Origin: Dictyobacter formicarum
Lineage (GTDB): Bacteria > Chloroflexota > Ktedonobacteria > Ktedonobacterales > Ktedonobacteraceae
Assembly (NCBI RefSeq): GCF_016587435.1
Contig: NZ_BNJJ01000029.1
Location: 1 to 64,000, forward strand
Length of the DNA: 64,000 bases
Reading direction: 5' to 3'
The notes beneath the pieces were generated by a model. It searched no databases. It saw nothing but the letters and a program-made list of their open reading frames with translations, and had not been told where the DNA came from. The position numbers and the translations under genes were made by a program. Shown one piece after another: positions 1 through 7,602 of this stretch (its first letter is position 1; each line of letters starts with the position of its first letter).

Positions 1-1531
1 CTATAGATCTGGGAATGCTCGGTAACAGATCTGAAGCCAGCAATCCCGCCCGACCAATGTGCATGTTTTCGGTCACCAGGTCCGCGGCTGCTGTATGTAG
101 ATAGACAGCAGCGCTAGCCGCATCAAATGGCTGAACTCCCTGGGCCAGGAATCCGCTAATCATGCCTGCCAGGACATCGCCGGTGCCCGCTGTGGCCAGC
201 GCGGGATTTCCCCACCAGTTGATGCGCGTACGTCCTGTTGGATTGACCAGGATAGTACAGGAGCCCTTCAAAACTAGATTGACCTGCCACTCTTTGGCCT
301 TAGTTCGCGCTAACTCCAGTCGGTCTATATTGCCACCGGATACCTTGATACCCTTGCTGAGACGTCCCATCTCACCAGGATGAGGAGTAATCACCGTATC
401 CTTTGGTAAGAGGGTCCACCAGCGTTCCAGCGCGGAAAGGTTATTTAATCCATCCGCGTCGATAACCAGGTGGGGGCGTTTCTCGTCCGGCAGCGAACGC
501 AGATGCTCAAGAATCTGTAGAATGACCTCGCGCGTGTTAGACGATTGTCCCAGGCCGGGTCCGATCAGCAGAGCTTTATAGCCATCGAGCTTATCAATCA
601 ACGCCTTGGCGCGCTCATAGCTCTCAGCATCTTCCTCGGGCAGGATAGCGAAGGTCGCCTCATGAAATGAACTGGCATAGAAAGGCAGCATTTTCTCGGT
701 CACGGCCAGCGTAATTAAGCCAGCTCCGACTCTAGCTGCCGCACTGCTTGCCAGGTAAGCCGAGCCAGGATAGGGCAGCGAGCCACACAGCAACATTACC
801 TTGCCGAAGGTCCCTTTGTTGCTATTGAGAGGCCGCTCAGGTAAGAGTTTGTGTACCTGTTGACCTGTGAGCATCTCTGTCTGTAGCTGGCTTTCTAAAT
901 CGGCGGGCAAGCCAATGTCCCCTACCTCTAAATCTCCTATATAATCGCGGCCGGGAAAGAAGAAAAAGCCCTGTTTGGGGCATGCCAGCGTAATCGTGAT
1001 ATCCATGGGGATAGTACCCGGATCTACTTCACCGGTATCTGCGTTAAGGCCCGTAGGAAGATCAATGGCCACCAGGCGCAGATTAGTGCGCCGGGCGCGT
1101 TCATCTTTTACTCTGGCCAGCAAGGTACGCATATCGTCGGGTAAGGGACGAGAGCGTCCTGTGCCCAGCAATGCATCGATAATATAGTCCGACCGCTGAA
1201 TCTGCTCTGTCAGAGCCTCATCGACCACCTCATCCGCCCTGCGGGCACCTTGCACGACCAGCTTATGTTCTTTCCAATAATAAAGACTAATCAGCGCTCC
1301 CTCTTTTTCCAGATGATTGGTCATAACCAGCCCATCCCCGCCATTGTTACCGGGGCCAATCAGGAAGAGAACTTTTAATCCTTTAAGTTTCTGTGTAGGA
1401 AGCAGGTTTGCCTCGAAGAGCTCTGCGGCGCTTTTCCCCGCGTTGTTCATGAGGATCTCTGAGGTCAAACCATACTCTTTTTCGGCCCGTGCTTCCAGCT
1501 CTCTCATTTCTGAGATGGTGACGATATGCAT
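1..1531 (-). CDS. nnr: Bifunctional NAD(P)H-hydrate epimerase / ADP-dependent dehydratase (3' end cut by window)
   Basis: Repairs damaged NAD(P)HX: the N-terminal YjeF_N part interconverts the R and S epimers and the C-terminal ribokinase-like part dehydrates S-NAD(P)HX with ADP. The reading frame is open from an ATG at 1531 down to base 1 with no stop, so about 510 codons are visible and probably only the last few are missing. The epimerase half has NNGGDG near residue 67 and an IDLPTGLNADTGE segment near 160. The dehydratase half has a GPGLG loop and AGTGDVLAG, the nucleotide-binding and catalytic Asp signature near residue 460. The fused order matches the usual bacterial protein. The gene is divergent from the methyltransferase at 1868. 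Confidence 0.93.
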   Translation of the reverse strand, partial: MHIVTISEMRELEARAEKEYGLTSEILMNNAGKSAAELFEANLLPTQKLKGLKVLFLIGPGNNGGDGLVMTNHLEKEGALISLYYWKEHKLVVQGARRADEVVDEALTEQIQRSDYIIDALLGTGRSRPLPDDMRTLLARVKDERARRTNLRLVAIDLPTGLNADTGEVDPGTIPMDITITLACPKQGFFFFPGRDYIGDLEVGDIGLPADLESQLQTEMLTGQQVHKLLPERPLNSNKGTFGKVMLLCGSLPYPGSAYLASSAAARVGAGLITLAVTEKMLPFYASSFHEATFAILPEEDAESYERAKALIDKLDGYKALLIGPGLGQSSNTREVILQILEHLRSLPDEKRPHLVIDADGLNNLSALERWWTLLPKDTVITPHPGEMGRLSKGIKVSGGNIDRLELARTKAKEWQVNLVLKGSCTILVNPTGRTRINWWGNPALATAGTGDVLAGMISGFLAQGVQPFDAASAAVYLHTAAADLVTENMHIGRAGLLASDLLPSIPRSI

Positions 1532-1639
1532 ACAACATCCTCCATGTTGTTTTATTGAATGATCTCTGTCTTTTTGTATTGTACTTACTGGTTAATAAAT
1601 AGGGAAGGGGAGCATACCGATAAATGATAGTTAATAATT

Positions 1640-1760
1640 AAAAGCATTTGGAAATGCCGCTTGATCACGGCTAGCTGCGCTGCCAAAGATCGCCTTTTGG
1701 TATTGTTCTGTTTCCAGTAACAGTAGCGGCTTCCCAGGCAGCTGTGCTCATCCAAATGAA
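1640..1760. repeat. Dispersed repeat, family B, copy 1 (interrupted)
   Basis: This gap between divergent genes shares two blocks with 24580-24633. The first block, 1640-1682, is a GC-rich stretch with GCTGCGCT near its end and aligns with 24580-24620 with few differences. The second block, 1746-1760, is the 15-mer GCTCATCCAAATGAA and is identical to 24619-24633. In copy 1 the blocks are separated by about 63 bp of unrelated sequence; in copy 2 they abut. No gene is seen between 1532 and 1867. Function is unknown. Confidence 0.5.
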
Positions 1761-1867
1761 TAGCATGCTCGTTTATTGATATGATTAGAGACAGTATGGA
1801 GCCTCTCCTGTTACTGAGTACGTTTGAATGCTATGAACTGGCTCAGTGCTATGCTATACTGCTATGT

Positions 1868-2884
1868 ATGAAAATAGCGCTCAAAATCATGCCACAACGT
1901 AGTACACAGTACGCAGACATGACCGCTCTCCTGGCGGTTCCAGAACTGCTTGTCTGTCCATTGGGCCAGTTTGTTCAAGACATACAACCTGTAACGTTGG
2001 CTGGTCAAGAATATTTATTGGTGACGATCCCAGACGATACAAAGGATCGCTACCTGGCTTTGCTCCCCACTGTATTGCCCAGGTTGGGGGGCCTGAGTGA
2101 AGGGTATGAATATTTTGAACAGGTGGGTGAGATTCCAGGCCCCCTGTTGCGCCCTATTGAGCCTCAGTTTACGCCTTTTGTACCCTTCGAAATGGCCGAG
2201 GCGCGCCGCTATCGAGGTAAGACCAACGAAACCTTTACGCGCGTCTTGCTCAATACGGCCATCTTTTCTGGCCGTTTTAAACTCGCGGAGAGCGAGCGTA
2301 TCAGGGTACTGGACCCTTTGTGCGGAGGAGGAACCACTCTGTTCCTGGCGCTGGCTTTTGGCTATGATGCATTTGGCATTGAATTGAATCGACAGGATGT
2401 TGATACTACAGCGGTATTTGTGCGCCAGTATCTTGAGAGCGAGCGTATCAGGGTTAAAGAGACAGATGAGCGCGGGAGGCGCAGTGGTCGGCGCTATCAG
2501 TTTGAGATCGGTGCCAGGGGCAATACTCACCACCTGGTACTGGCTAATGGAGATGCTGCAGATGCAACCTTGCATATGCGAGAGGTAGTAGGGGGACCTC
2601 ATATGCATGCGATTGTTGGCGATCTGCCCTATGGCATTCAGCATTTCGGCGAAATCGCATCCCTGTTGAGTAAAGCACTGCCAGTATGGGAACGTATGCT
2701 ATTGCCTGGTGGAAGTATCGCCTTATCCTGGAACGCCACCCGTATTACACGTGATGACATGATAGCGGCATTGCAAAAGCATACGCAACTCCAGGTTTTG
2801 AACGAAGCTTTGTATACACAGTTCGCCCATCCTGTGGATCGCGTAATCAAGCGGCGCGACATACTTGTTGCTGTCAAAGCGTAA
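1868..2884 (+). CDS. Putative RNA (guanine-N2)-type methyltransferase, UPF0020 family
   Basis: A SAM-dependent methyltransferase of the UPF0020/Trm11-like group, which usually modifies tRNA or rRNA. The SAM motif DPLCGGGTTLFLALAFG lies near residues 147-163, and the catalytic DLPYG, a variant of (N/D)PPY, near 255. I see no THUMP domain; the first 110 residues are divergent. The frame is open from 1781, but the ATG at 1868 (MKIALKIMPQ) is the more plausible start; 1889 is another option and none has a strong ribosome site. An exact 20-bp direct repeat at 2288-2307 and 2435-2454 gives the heptapeptide ESERIRV twice, 49 codons apart. The RNA substrate cannot be told from sequence. Confidence 0.75.
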   Translation: MKIALKIMPQRSTQYADMTALLAVPELLVCPLGQFVQDIQPVTLAGQEYLLVTIPDDTKDRYLALLPTVLPRLGGLSEGYEYFEQVGEIPGPLLRPIEPQFTPFVPFEMAEARRYRGKTNETFTRVLLNTAIFSGRFKLAESERIRVLDPLCGGGTTLFLALAFGYDAFGIELNRQDVDTTAVFVRQYLESERIRVKETDERGRRSGRRYQFEIGARGNTHHLVLANGDAADATLHMREVVGGPHMHAIVGDLPYGIQHFGEIASLLSKALPVWERMLLPGGSIALSWNATRITRDDMIAALQKHTQLQVLNEALYTQFAHPVDRVIKRRDILVAVKA

Positions 2885-3007
2885 CTGCTCCTTTGTAGCT
2901 ATACATTGTTAGCTGGCTTCGCATATAATGTTACTAATTATCACCGTAACAATCGGAACACCAAAGCTATCTGCTGAAAACGGATAGCTCTATAATAAGG
3001 GGTATGT

Positions 3008-3625
3008 ATGCGCAATCTCCCAAATATACTGAGTATCAGCCGCCTGGTCGCCACTGTGGCGGTCTTTATCCTGATTCTAGTGAATCAACCCTGGGCCTTT
3101 CTGGTCGCCACCGTACTGTTTTTCCTGGCCTCTGTGACCGACTATCTGGATGGCTACCTGGCCCGGCGTTTTAAGGTTGTTTCTTCACTGGGTGTTTTTC
3201 TCGATTTGACCGCCGATAAAGTATTTGTGGCCGCGGTACTGATCGCTCTGGTACAACTCAACCTGGTGCCCGCCTGGGTCACCTTTATCATTATTACGCG
3301 CGAATTCATGGTGTCCGGTTTGCGTTCAATCGCGGCTGCCAAGGGTAAGGTAATTCCCGCAGGTATCTGGGGAAAGCAAAAGACCTTTATTACGCTTGTA
3401 GCTCTGGGAGCATTACTGCTGGCGAAAGGATTGGGCGCCCATATGCTCTCGCTCTTTCCACTCATACTTACCTTCAATAGCCAGACCGTCAACGCAGCCG
3501 AGATCCTGCTATTGGTGGCAGATGGCCTGATTGTGGTTGCCACCATCTGGACCATTCTGTCGGGCGTCGAATACTTGATTGGAGGGTGGCCACTGCTCCG
3601 CAGTAGCGATGAGCGCGCGCAGTAA
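3008..3625 (+). CDS. pgsA: CDP-diacylglycerol--glycerol-3-phosphate 3-phosphatidyltransferase
   Basis: Makes phosphatidylglycerol phosphate from CDP-diacylglycerol and glycerol-3-phosphate, the committed step to phosphatidylglycerol, in the membrane. The CDP-alcohol phosphotransferase signature DGx2ARx8Gx3Dx3D is complete: DGYLARRF near residue 48, then G, D and D in LGVFLDLTADK. Several hydrophobic helices follow, and 205 residues is normal for the family. AAGGGG sits 5 bases before the ATG. A hairpin with AGCTATC/GATAGCT arms (2965-2989) lies just upstream of the ribosome site. It converges on plsY, another phospholipid gene, with a shared terminator. Confidence 0.93.
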   Translation: MRNLPNILSISRLVATVAVFILILVNQPWAFLVATVLFFLASVTDYLDGYLARRFKVVSSLGVFLDLTADKVFVAAVLIALVQLNLVPAWVTFIIITREFMVSGLRSIAAAKGKVIPAGIWGKQKTFITLVALGALLLAKGLGAHMLSLFPLILTFNSQTVNAAEILLLVADGLIVVATIWTILSGVEYLIGGWPLLRSSDERAQ

Positions 3626-3639
3626 GCCTGTGAAGAGGA

Positions 3640-3663
3640 GCGAGAAGAGCATGCTCTTCTCGC
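3640..3663. terminator. Perfect 24-bp palindrome between pgsA and plsY
   Basis: GCGAGAAGAGC and its complement form an uninterrupted inverted repeat covering the space between the two convergent stop codons and touching the plsY stop. It probably works as a bidirectional terminator, although there is no long T tract. Confidence 0.6.
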
Positions 3664-4346
3664 TATGTGGTTGGATTTGCTCCTGCCTCTGGAACTTTTT
3701 GCCCTAACTTGCGTTCTGTACCCGCAAGCAGGCGGCCAATGTTATCGCGATGAAAAATAATAATCAGGGATGGTGCGATAAGCATATAGAGGAGTTGAGG
3801 CAGGCTAACGGCTGCAAAGAAACCTGGATGCGTAACGCCCAGGATATAAAAAATGATCCCGCAAACCATACTGGTCAGACCACCAACGATGGAGCCAAGC
3901 GAAACATACTTCCAAATACTAATGGTGCCAATGGTAGTGATTGCTGAGATCAGGAATGTCAGTGGTGAACAGACCAGGAGCGCGCCCCCACCTGTAAGAA
4001 CGCCACGACCGCCTTTAAAGCCAATAAAGACAGGATAGCAGTGTCCCAGCAGGGCTGCCAGACCAGCTACCAGAATACCCCAGCCGCCACCATTAAAGAG
4101 CGGAATCAGCGTAGCCAGCAGAGCTGGACCAAATCCCTTTGAGAGGTCAATAACCAGAACAATCAGTGCGGGACCAGTCCCTAACGTGCGCTGTACATTG
4201 GTTGCCCCAATCTTGCGACTCCCATGCTCCCGAATGTCGTAATCTTTGCCACGGAGCAGCTTTCCCATCCAATAGCCGGCGGGGATCGAACCCCACAAAT
4301 AAGCGACGATCGTTGTCAGAACAAGTGAACCGATGATGTTAGACAT
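3663..4346 (-). CDS. plsY: Acyl-phosphate:glycerol-3-phosphate acyltransferase PlsY
   Basis: Transfers the acyl group from acyl-phosphate to glycerol-3-phosphate, the first step of phospholipid synthesis. It is a polytopic membrane protein. Family loops are visible: GSIPAGYWMGK near residue 18, the GSRKIGATNVQRTLG loop near 42, and GHCYPVFIGFKGGRG near 105. The frame is open from 4388, but ATG 4346 has AAGGAG 6 bases upstream, giving 227 residues. A minus-strand -10 box TATAAT lies at 4387-4392 with a weak -35 (TAGTCA) 17 bp further up. The C-terminus has a short basic hydrophilic tail. Confidence 0.93.
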   Translation of the reverse strand: MSNIIGSLVLTTIVAYLWGSIPAGYWMGKLLRGKDYDIREHGSRKIGATNVQRTLGTGPALIVLVIDLSKGFGPALLATLIPLFNGGGWGILVAGLAALLGHCYPVFIGFKGGRGVLTGGGALLVCSPLTFLISAITTIGTISIWKYVSLGSIVGGLTSMVCGIIFYILGVTHPGFFAAVSLPQLLYMLIAPSLIIIFHRDNIGRLLAGTERKLGQKVPEAGANPTT

Positions 4347-4386
4347 CGAATTCTCCTTTGTATGATGTACACCCAGTGCCAGCCAC

Positions 4387-4415
4387 ATTATAGACTGCTT
4401 CTCATGAATTGACTA
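4387..4415 (-). promoter_or_regulatory. Probable plsY promoter
   Basis: On the minus strand, TAGTCA, 17 bp, TATAAT. The predicted start of transcription gives a leader of about 35 nt before the plsY ATG at 4346. Confidence 0.45.
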
Positions 4416-4785
4416 GAGGATATGTTTTGGGCAAAAAACGCTGTCAGTAGCTATTATGCGTCTTCCCCGGCTGGTTGGGAGCAACAGATATGATCCCTAT
4501 CCTGATTTTCATAGTTGGATGTAGCGCGGAGTCAGTACTTCTGGCTACAAGTCTACTCATTATGTGCTATCGACTATACAAGTAGGAAAGGCATTTTGCA
4601 TGAGTGATGACAGCGAAGCGAGAGATGACAGACGGTGATATACTCAACTAAGGTACCGAAAAAATCAGCAAGGAAATAGTTCTATTATATTACTAGCCCA
4701 AAAAGGTTTTGGGATAGCTGGTTGGTCTGATCATTATTATTATTTCTTGGATAGAGTTAAGCTGTAGTGTGTAAGGAGGTCGTAC
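4416..4785. other. Intergenic region, no gene seen
   Basis: Divergent gap between plsY and the DUF5679 gene. The only clear structure is a small hairpin CCCAAAA/TTTTGGG at 4697-4713. A strong TAAGGAGG ribosome site near 4771-4780 serves the downstream gene. Confidence 0.4.
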
Positions 4786-5454
4786 ATGCAGCGTATTAGA
4801 AAGTATAGCAGTGTTATTGTCAAAATTATTTTAGATACAATTGGAGGTCTGATTATGCTGGGGCGCTGTATCGTGCAGCGTATCTCAAGCCGTATACAGA
4901 CGACCCAATTGAGCGCTGCTAGTTTGCGCACCCCCGAAGAATTGCCTGGCGCTGTTGTTAAAAGTAACATAACTGGAGCTGAAATAGACAGAGGTCTAAA
5001 TTCCTCCCCAGAATTAACCGTGACAGCGGTGGAAAAGCCAGGCGCAGCGGAATTAACTACGGCCAGCGAAGAGCCGATATTTGAAACAGTATCACCTGTG
5101 ATGATAGATGATTCATCCGTGATCGAAGAAGCGGTGGTTACTGAAGAGATACCGCTGGCACAACAAATACCAGTGCCAGAAGAGACGAGCATTGTCACAG
5201 AAACACCCGTAGCTGAGGAGAGCGCTGCTGAGCTGACCAGGGAAGACGAAACAATAGCGTCAGCGCAGAATGAGGCGGAAAAAATTCCTGTAGAGCCAGC
5301 AATCACGCAGCCCGAAGCCTATTGTGTGAAATGTCGTACCCGGCGCGGGATGAAAGATGCCAAAAGGATTGTTACAAAAAATAATAGGAACGCTATGGAA
5401 GGTACATGCCCCGTCTGTGGTACACGACTTTTTCGTTTTATCACAACAAAATAG
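4786..5454 (+). CDS. DUF5679-type zinc-ribbon protein with acidic linker
   Basis: Function unknown. The 222-residue protein has three parts. The first 40 residues are basic with a short hydrophobic patch (IVKIILDTIGGLIML). Residues 45-175 form a low-complexity Glu/Thr/Val/Pro-rich linker, probably disordered. The last 45 residues form a zinc ribbon: CVKCRTRRGMKDA, about 25 residues, then CPVCGTRLFRF. The ribbon matches DUF5679, a small domain also found at the end of some topoisomerase I proteins, so nucleic-acid contact is possible but unproven. The ATG has a near-perfect ribosome site (TAAGGAGG) 8 bases upstream. Confidence 0.75.
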   Translation: MQRIRKYSSVIVKIILDTIGGLIMLGRCIVQRISSRIQTTQLSAASLRTPEELPGAVVKSNITGAEIDRGLNSSPELTVTAVEKPGAAELTTASEEPIFETVSPVMIDDSSVIEEAVVTEEIPLAQQIPVPEETSIVTETPVAEESAAELTREDETIASAQNEAEKIPVEPAITQPEAYCVKCRTRRGMKDAKRIVTKNNRNAMEGTCPVCGTRLFRFITTK

Positions 5455-5602
5455 TTAAAAGCCCCAATTGAAAAACGTTGAAACGGTTTGGAACAATTTG
5501 AGATCGCAATTTTCGCACACAATTGATAGATGATGTGGAGATAATTTAAGGCGATGATGGGCATGTGAAGGGGCCTGACACGCTGATGGACACATGTTGC
5601 GC

Positions 5603-5640
5603 TACTGTGATATGAAACGGACAGTTTTCATATCACAGTA
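5603..5640. promoter_or_regulatory. 15-bp perfect inverted repeat upstream of the greA promoter
   Basis: TACTGTGATATGAAA and its exact complement are separated by 8 bases and end 22 bp before the -35 box of the greA promoter. With no T tract it is more like an operator, or a terminator of the DUF5679 transcript. The half-site TGTGATATGA vaguely resembles CRP-type sites, which is only a hint. Confidence 0.5.
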
Positions 5641-5662
5641 ATGAAAAAACGGAGCAAATCAC

Positions 5663-5691
5663 TTGACGTTCCATCATTCTCAACGTATAAT
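5663..5691 (+). promoter_or_regulatory. Strong sigma-70-type promoter of the greA transcript
   Basis: TTGACG (5663-5668), 17 bp, TATAAT (5686-5691). This is close to consensus and predicts transcription from about 5698, some 350 nt before greA. Confidence 0.8.
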
Positions 5692-5697
5692 CTCCCT

Positions 5698-6039
5698 CAT
5701 GTGTGTTGAGCATCTACGTTTCGCGTTGAAACGAGGCGTGGAATTATGTCGCCTCGATGATCAAAAAGACAGCAACCAATAACCAGACGCGCAAGCGTTT
5801 TATTTGCTGTCGGTTAGTTCATCCTCTTTTACGAAAGCTTGCAGGGATTGATCAGACGTCGGGTGTAGTTTTTGCTATCATTGTCGCCTCTAGTAAGGCG
5901 CATGGTAGTAAAGCAGGGGGCAAGCAACACAAGCCAAACACAAAAGCAGGATGAAGCTTTTAGTTTTAGCTAGATAGGTAATCAGAGGCGGATACCGGGA
6001 ATGGACCCGCTGGGGTCGAGAGCCTCACTACCAGGAGGA
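5698..6039 (+). promoter_or_regulatory. Long structured 5' leader of greA
   Basis: Two adjacent hairpins open the leader: CGTTTC/GAAACG (5717-5733) and CGAGGCG/CGCCTCG (5732-5756). The second abuts the ATG of a small reading frame at 5757. Just before greA a nested structure forms, GAGGC (5985-5989) with GCCTC (6022-6026) enclosing GACCC/GGGTC (6004-6017), ending next to the ribosome site AGGAGGAA at 6033-6040. This layout suggests translational or attenuation control. It matches no riboswitch class I know. Confidence 0.5.
5757..5954 (+). CDS. Possible small basic peptide in the greA leader
   Basis: A 65-codon frame rich in Lys, Arg, Gly and Ser, with a hydrophobic middle (GVVFAIIVASS). It lies inside the greA leader. 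There is no ribosome site; a 7-bp hairpin occupies that position instead. It could be a leader peptide or chance. No family is recognised. Confidence 0.25.
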   Translation: MIKKTATNNQTRKRFICCRLVHPLLRKLAGIDQTSGVVFAIIVASSKAHGSKAGGKQHKPNTKAG

Positions 6040-6047
6040 ATTTGACA

Positions 6048-6560
6048 ATGAGTATTGGTGGACAGAGTGATGCATCGGATCGCAAAATTTATCGCTTCAC
6101 ACCTGAAGGCTTTGCGAAAATGAAAGAGCGGCTAGACTACCTGCGTAACGTAAAACGCCGTGAGGTCGCTGACTATATTCATGAAGCCAAGGAAGCGGGC
6201 GATATTAGTGAGAGTAGCGCATACGAAGAAGCCAAAAATGACCAGGCAATGCTAGAAGGCGAGATTCTCGAACTTGAACAGCGCATGGCCTATGCTGAAG
6301 TAATGACTCCAGACATGCACGCTGACACAGACGGCACCGTCCGTATTGGTATGCAAGTCGAAGTAGAGACAGATAGAGGCACCAAGCGTACGTTTAAGAT
6401 CGTTGAGACGTTCGAAGCTAATCCAAAAGAAGGATTGATCTCTGATCAGGCTCCTGTGGGTAAAGCTCTGATGGGTCACCGTGAGGGTGATGAAGTTAAT
6501 GTTTCAACTCCTGGCGGTGTAACGACATACTCTATCATTTCTATTCGTCCAATGCTGTAG
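6048..6560 (+). CDS. greA: Transcription elongation factor GreA
   Basis: Rescues backtracked RNA polymerase by stimulating cleavage of the transcript 3' end. The N-terminal coiled coil runs over residues 15-85. The tip acidic region is in GDISESSAYEEAKND, matching the conserved GDxSEN/AEYxxAK signature with Asp and Glu kept. The C-terminal FKBP-like domain contains ISDQAPVGKALMGHREGDEV. ATG 6048 is chosen because AGGAGGAA ends 7 bases upstream; the upstream TTG at 6042 overlaps that spacing. An intrinsic terminator follows directly. Confidence 0.95.
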   Translation: MSIGGQSDASDRKIYRFTPEGFAKMKERLDYLRNVKRREVADYIHEAKEAGDISESSAYEEAKNDQAMLEGEILELEQRMAYAEVMTPDMHADTDGTVRIGMQVEVETDRGTKRTFKIVETFEANPKEGLISDQAPVGKALMGHREGDEVNVSTPGGVTTYSIISIRPML

Positions 6561-6583
6561 TCTCGCACAACAGAACTTTTTCC

Positions 6584-6618
6584 CAGGGCACCCCACAGCG
6601 TGGGTGCCCTGTTTTTTT
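6584..6618 (+). terminator. Intrinsic terminator of greA
   Basis: CAGGGCACCC pairs with GGGTGCCCTG around an 8-base loop, followed by seven T residues (6612-6618). Confidence 0.9.
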
Positions 6619-6630
6619 GAGAAAGGATCA

Positions 6631-6713
6631 GATTCCCAACATACTGGGAATCTGAGCGCCCCTGGGCCCGGGGACGGGAGGCGCGCAAGCCCATGCACCG
6701 TGAATGCGGATGC
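6631..6713. repeat. Dispersed hairpin element, family A, copy 1 (short form)
   Basis: It opens with the hairpin GATTCCCA/TGGGAATC (6631-6652), followed by a GC-rich stretch and a 31-nt tail at 6683-6713. The tail matches 13816-13846 at 28 of 31 positions, and the leading hairpin matches 13672-13693. It lacks the long internal stem of the other three copies. It sits right after the greA terminator. Confidence 0.65.
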
Positions 6714-6847
6714 TATGGCAAGCAGGTCCTTTATTTGACATATGCCATACTCGTCGGTAATATAGAGAGGCACATTTATTGCTGGGTCCTGGTTTGTAGT
6801 ACCATCAGCCAGTCAGCAGTCTGTCAGGGGCAATAAGGAGCTTATCA

Positions 6848-7573
6848 GTGTTAACATTTGAAGACTTGACCGGATTATTCATCAAGGCAGCGCGTGATCT
6901 TGGTCTGGTCGCACACCCTGAGTCATGGTTGAATACACGTTCACTGGAACGTGAATTTACCTGTATCTGCCATACAGGCGCCTGTGATGAAGTTGAACAA
7001 CAGAGTTCGTGCGTTGTATCATTTTCCTGGGGAGTATTGGATACCGCGCTTTCAACGGATGGACCTGCTGGGGTTTGTGAATTTTTTCATGAAGTCGAGC
7101 AGGACTGCGACCATTTGCATACCAGCTCGATCCCACCTCTGGTACTGGATCTCTCTTATTCCCTTGCTTTGCATGGAGTAGCGCCTGCTGAAGAGACGCT
7201 ACCCTCGCTGTCACAGATGCTCAAACTCCAGGCCAGCGAACAGAGTCGCAGAACCACCGAAACACTTCCAGGTGTGAGCATGATCTTACGAGACAACCGT
7301 CTCTATCCCGAGGTGCTGACGCTGCAACAACGTGTGGAGATCCCCATCTGGCATCCACTGGGTATGCGCGGTTTGCATGAAGAGCAACCCGTCTCCAGCG
7401 AAAGTATTCTGTTACAGGTGGAGAATGGAGAGATGGAGCAACTGGTCCTGCCAGATGATCCTCAGCCAGAAAAGTGGCTGCCCAATGTGCTGACGGAAGT
7501 CTGTCAGGACATTATCCATGTGCTTGCCGCGCTTGAAACGGCCGTATTCTCAAATACCTCTGACCGTTCTTGA
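6848..7573 (+). CDS. Hypothetical protein
   Basis: No family recognised. The 241-residue protein is acidic and soluble, with no signal peptide or membrane segment. A Cys cluster lies near residues 38-55 (CICHTGACDE...SSC) and a His/Cys group near 85-95, which might bind metal. The start is a GTG with AAGGAG 7 bases upstream. It converges on the CBS protein with only 29 bases between the stops. Confidence 0.65.
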   Translation: MLTFEDLTGLFIKAARDLGLVAHPESWLNTRSLEREFTCICHTGACDEVEQQSSCVVSFSWGVLDTALSTDGPAGVCEFFHEVEQDCDHLHTSSIPPLVLDLSYSLALHGVAPAEETLPSLSQMLKLQASEQSRRTTETLPGVSMILRDNRLYPEVLTLQQRVEIPIWHPLGMRGLHEEQPVSSESILLQVENGEMEQLVLPDDPQPEKWLPNVLTEVCQDIIHVLAALETAVFSNTSDRS

Positions 7574-7602
7574 GATAGTTTTAGACTGGTGTAGAAGTAG
7601 TT

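Noticed and set aside
2015..2644. A 209-codon minus-strand frame opposite the methyltransferase
   Set aside because: The plus strand encodes a protein with clear SAM-binding and DLPYG motifs; the opposite frame has no recognisable feature.
4740..5306. A 188-codon minus-strand frame rich in Ser, Thr and Val
   Set aside because: It is the mirror of the acidic repetitive linker of the DUF5679 gene, which has a near-perfect ribosome site on the other strand.
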